A stretch of 64,000 nt of DNA, taken from positions 19,654,001-19,718,000 of the forward strand of contig JBHGNT010000010.1 of the NCBI GenBank assembly GCA_043228905.1. Direction: 5' to 3'. Positions 63,486 to 64,000 of the stretch are shown here, in pieces. Made by a program: the position numbers and the translations under genes. The DNA is from Azolla caroliniana. Its lineage: Eukaryota; Polypodiophyta. Every line of letters starts with the position of its first letter. The stretch's first letter is position 1. The notes below the pieces were generated by a model that was not told where the DNA came from, made no database searches, and saw only the letters and a program-made list of their open reading frames with translations.

Positions 63486-64000
63486 AATAGTGTAAGAATT
63501 AGTGTCGTAACTGGATCTTAATTTGTTTGAATAGATTAGCCTTAACATGTTTGTTGTTGAGAAATCAATTGATGATATCTTTGAGGTTGTAAGGCTAGAA
63601 CAAAATGAGGGTCTAAAGTCAACCTTTTCATGGATAAATTGTGACACTTAACATTGTTAAAGGGAAGTTTGAGTGAGGAAAATCTTTATCAAACCTATCG
63701 CTCTCTAGACCACTTCAAAGTATAGCGGACAACTATGCATTCAGAAAATAAGATATTAATGCACGAAAAATAACCAACACTAGTATAGTCATTAGTATTG
63801 GTAAACATTATCACCTATTGAATTCTTTGATAACGATCATAACTCATACTTTTTTAGATGCCAAGTTCATACTCAAGAATATCTATGGTGATCTTTTAAC
63901 TGGCATGCTTTTTTTAGGTAGAAAAATGGTGCATCAACCACTAAGCAATCCTCCATCTCTAAAGGATGGTCCTTGGATGTGTGTATGAGAAACATCATAA
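63486..64000. other. Upstream region of the pseudokinase gene
   Basis: This holds the presumed promoter and 5' untranslated region on the minus strand. AT-rich; no TATA box or other site was firmly placed and no other gene is seen. Confidence 0.45.

Overview
This window is plant nuclear DNA, most likely from an angiosperm. It holds two receptor-like genes of the LRR-III/pollen-receptor-kinase type, one of them interrupted by a spliceable intron, in a mass of nested transposable elements: Ty1/copia, Ty3/gypsy, LINE and hAT-like copies with dinucleotide microsatellites. No rRNA gene, CRISPR array or bacterial-type operon is visible.

Layout. 1-7393: AT-rich DNA with a non-autonomous hAT element (672-1198), a dead LINE 3' end (3262-4322) and one copy of a dispersed repeat (4556-5030). 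7394-8383 (+): an LRR receptor-like protein with signal peptide, LRRs and TM but no kinase. 10947-11609: a solo LTR. 13503-14370: a dead gypsy RT fragment, partly duplicated in tandem. 14371-27217 (+): gypsy element Gyp1, split by copia element Cop1 (16962-22211) and by a solo LTR (24356-25139). 27342-50290: a four-deep nest. A minus-strand LINE is cut by the chromodomain gypsy Gyp3 (27715-48585); Gyp3's 3' LTR is cut by copia Cop2 (35694-48512); Cop2's pol is cut by the young gypsy Gyp2 (38675-46005, minus). Gyp3 also carries a 3.2-kb TIR element (28661-31878) full of perfect palindromes. 50789-51326: a second hAT-like element. 52378-63485 (-): a pseudokinase receptor gene whose 9.6-kb intron holds copia Cop3 (53347-59920), itself cut by a solo LTR (54848-55669).

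Nearly every nested insertion was confirmed from target-site duplications and by the host reading frame continuing once the insert is removed. The relative order of events is therefore well fixed: LINE, then Gyp3, then Cop2, then Gyp2.

The most unusual points are four. (1) Gyp1, Gyp2 and a third fragment carry a pol (FLDD reverse transcriptase, D-H-G protease) that resembles fungal rather than ordinary plant gypsy elements; Gyp2 is very young. (2) This family and two related solo LTRs all have 4-bp target duplications of the form NCGT. (3) Gyp3 appears to use self-priming, with a 12-nt complement between the predicted RNA 5' end and the sequence just after the LTR. (4) Gyp2 gag and pol meet at a T5 run exactly at the gag stop, which predicts a -1 frameshift. 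Many nonsense mutations in the older copies are CAG to TAG, consistent with decay of methylated cytosine.
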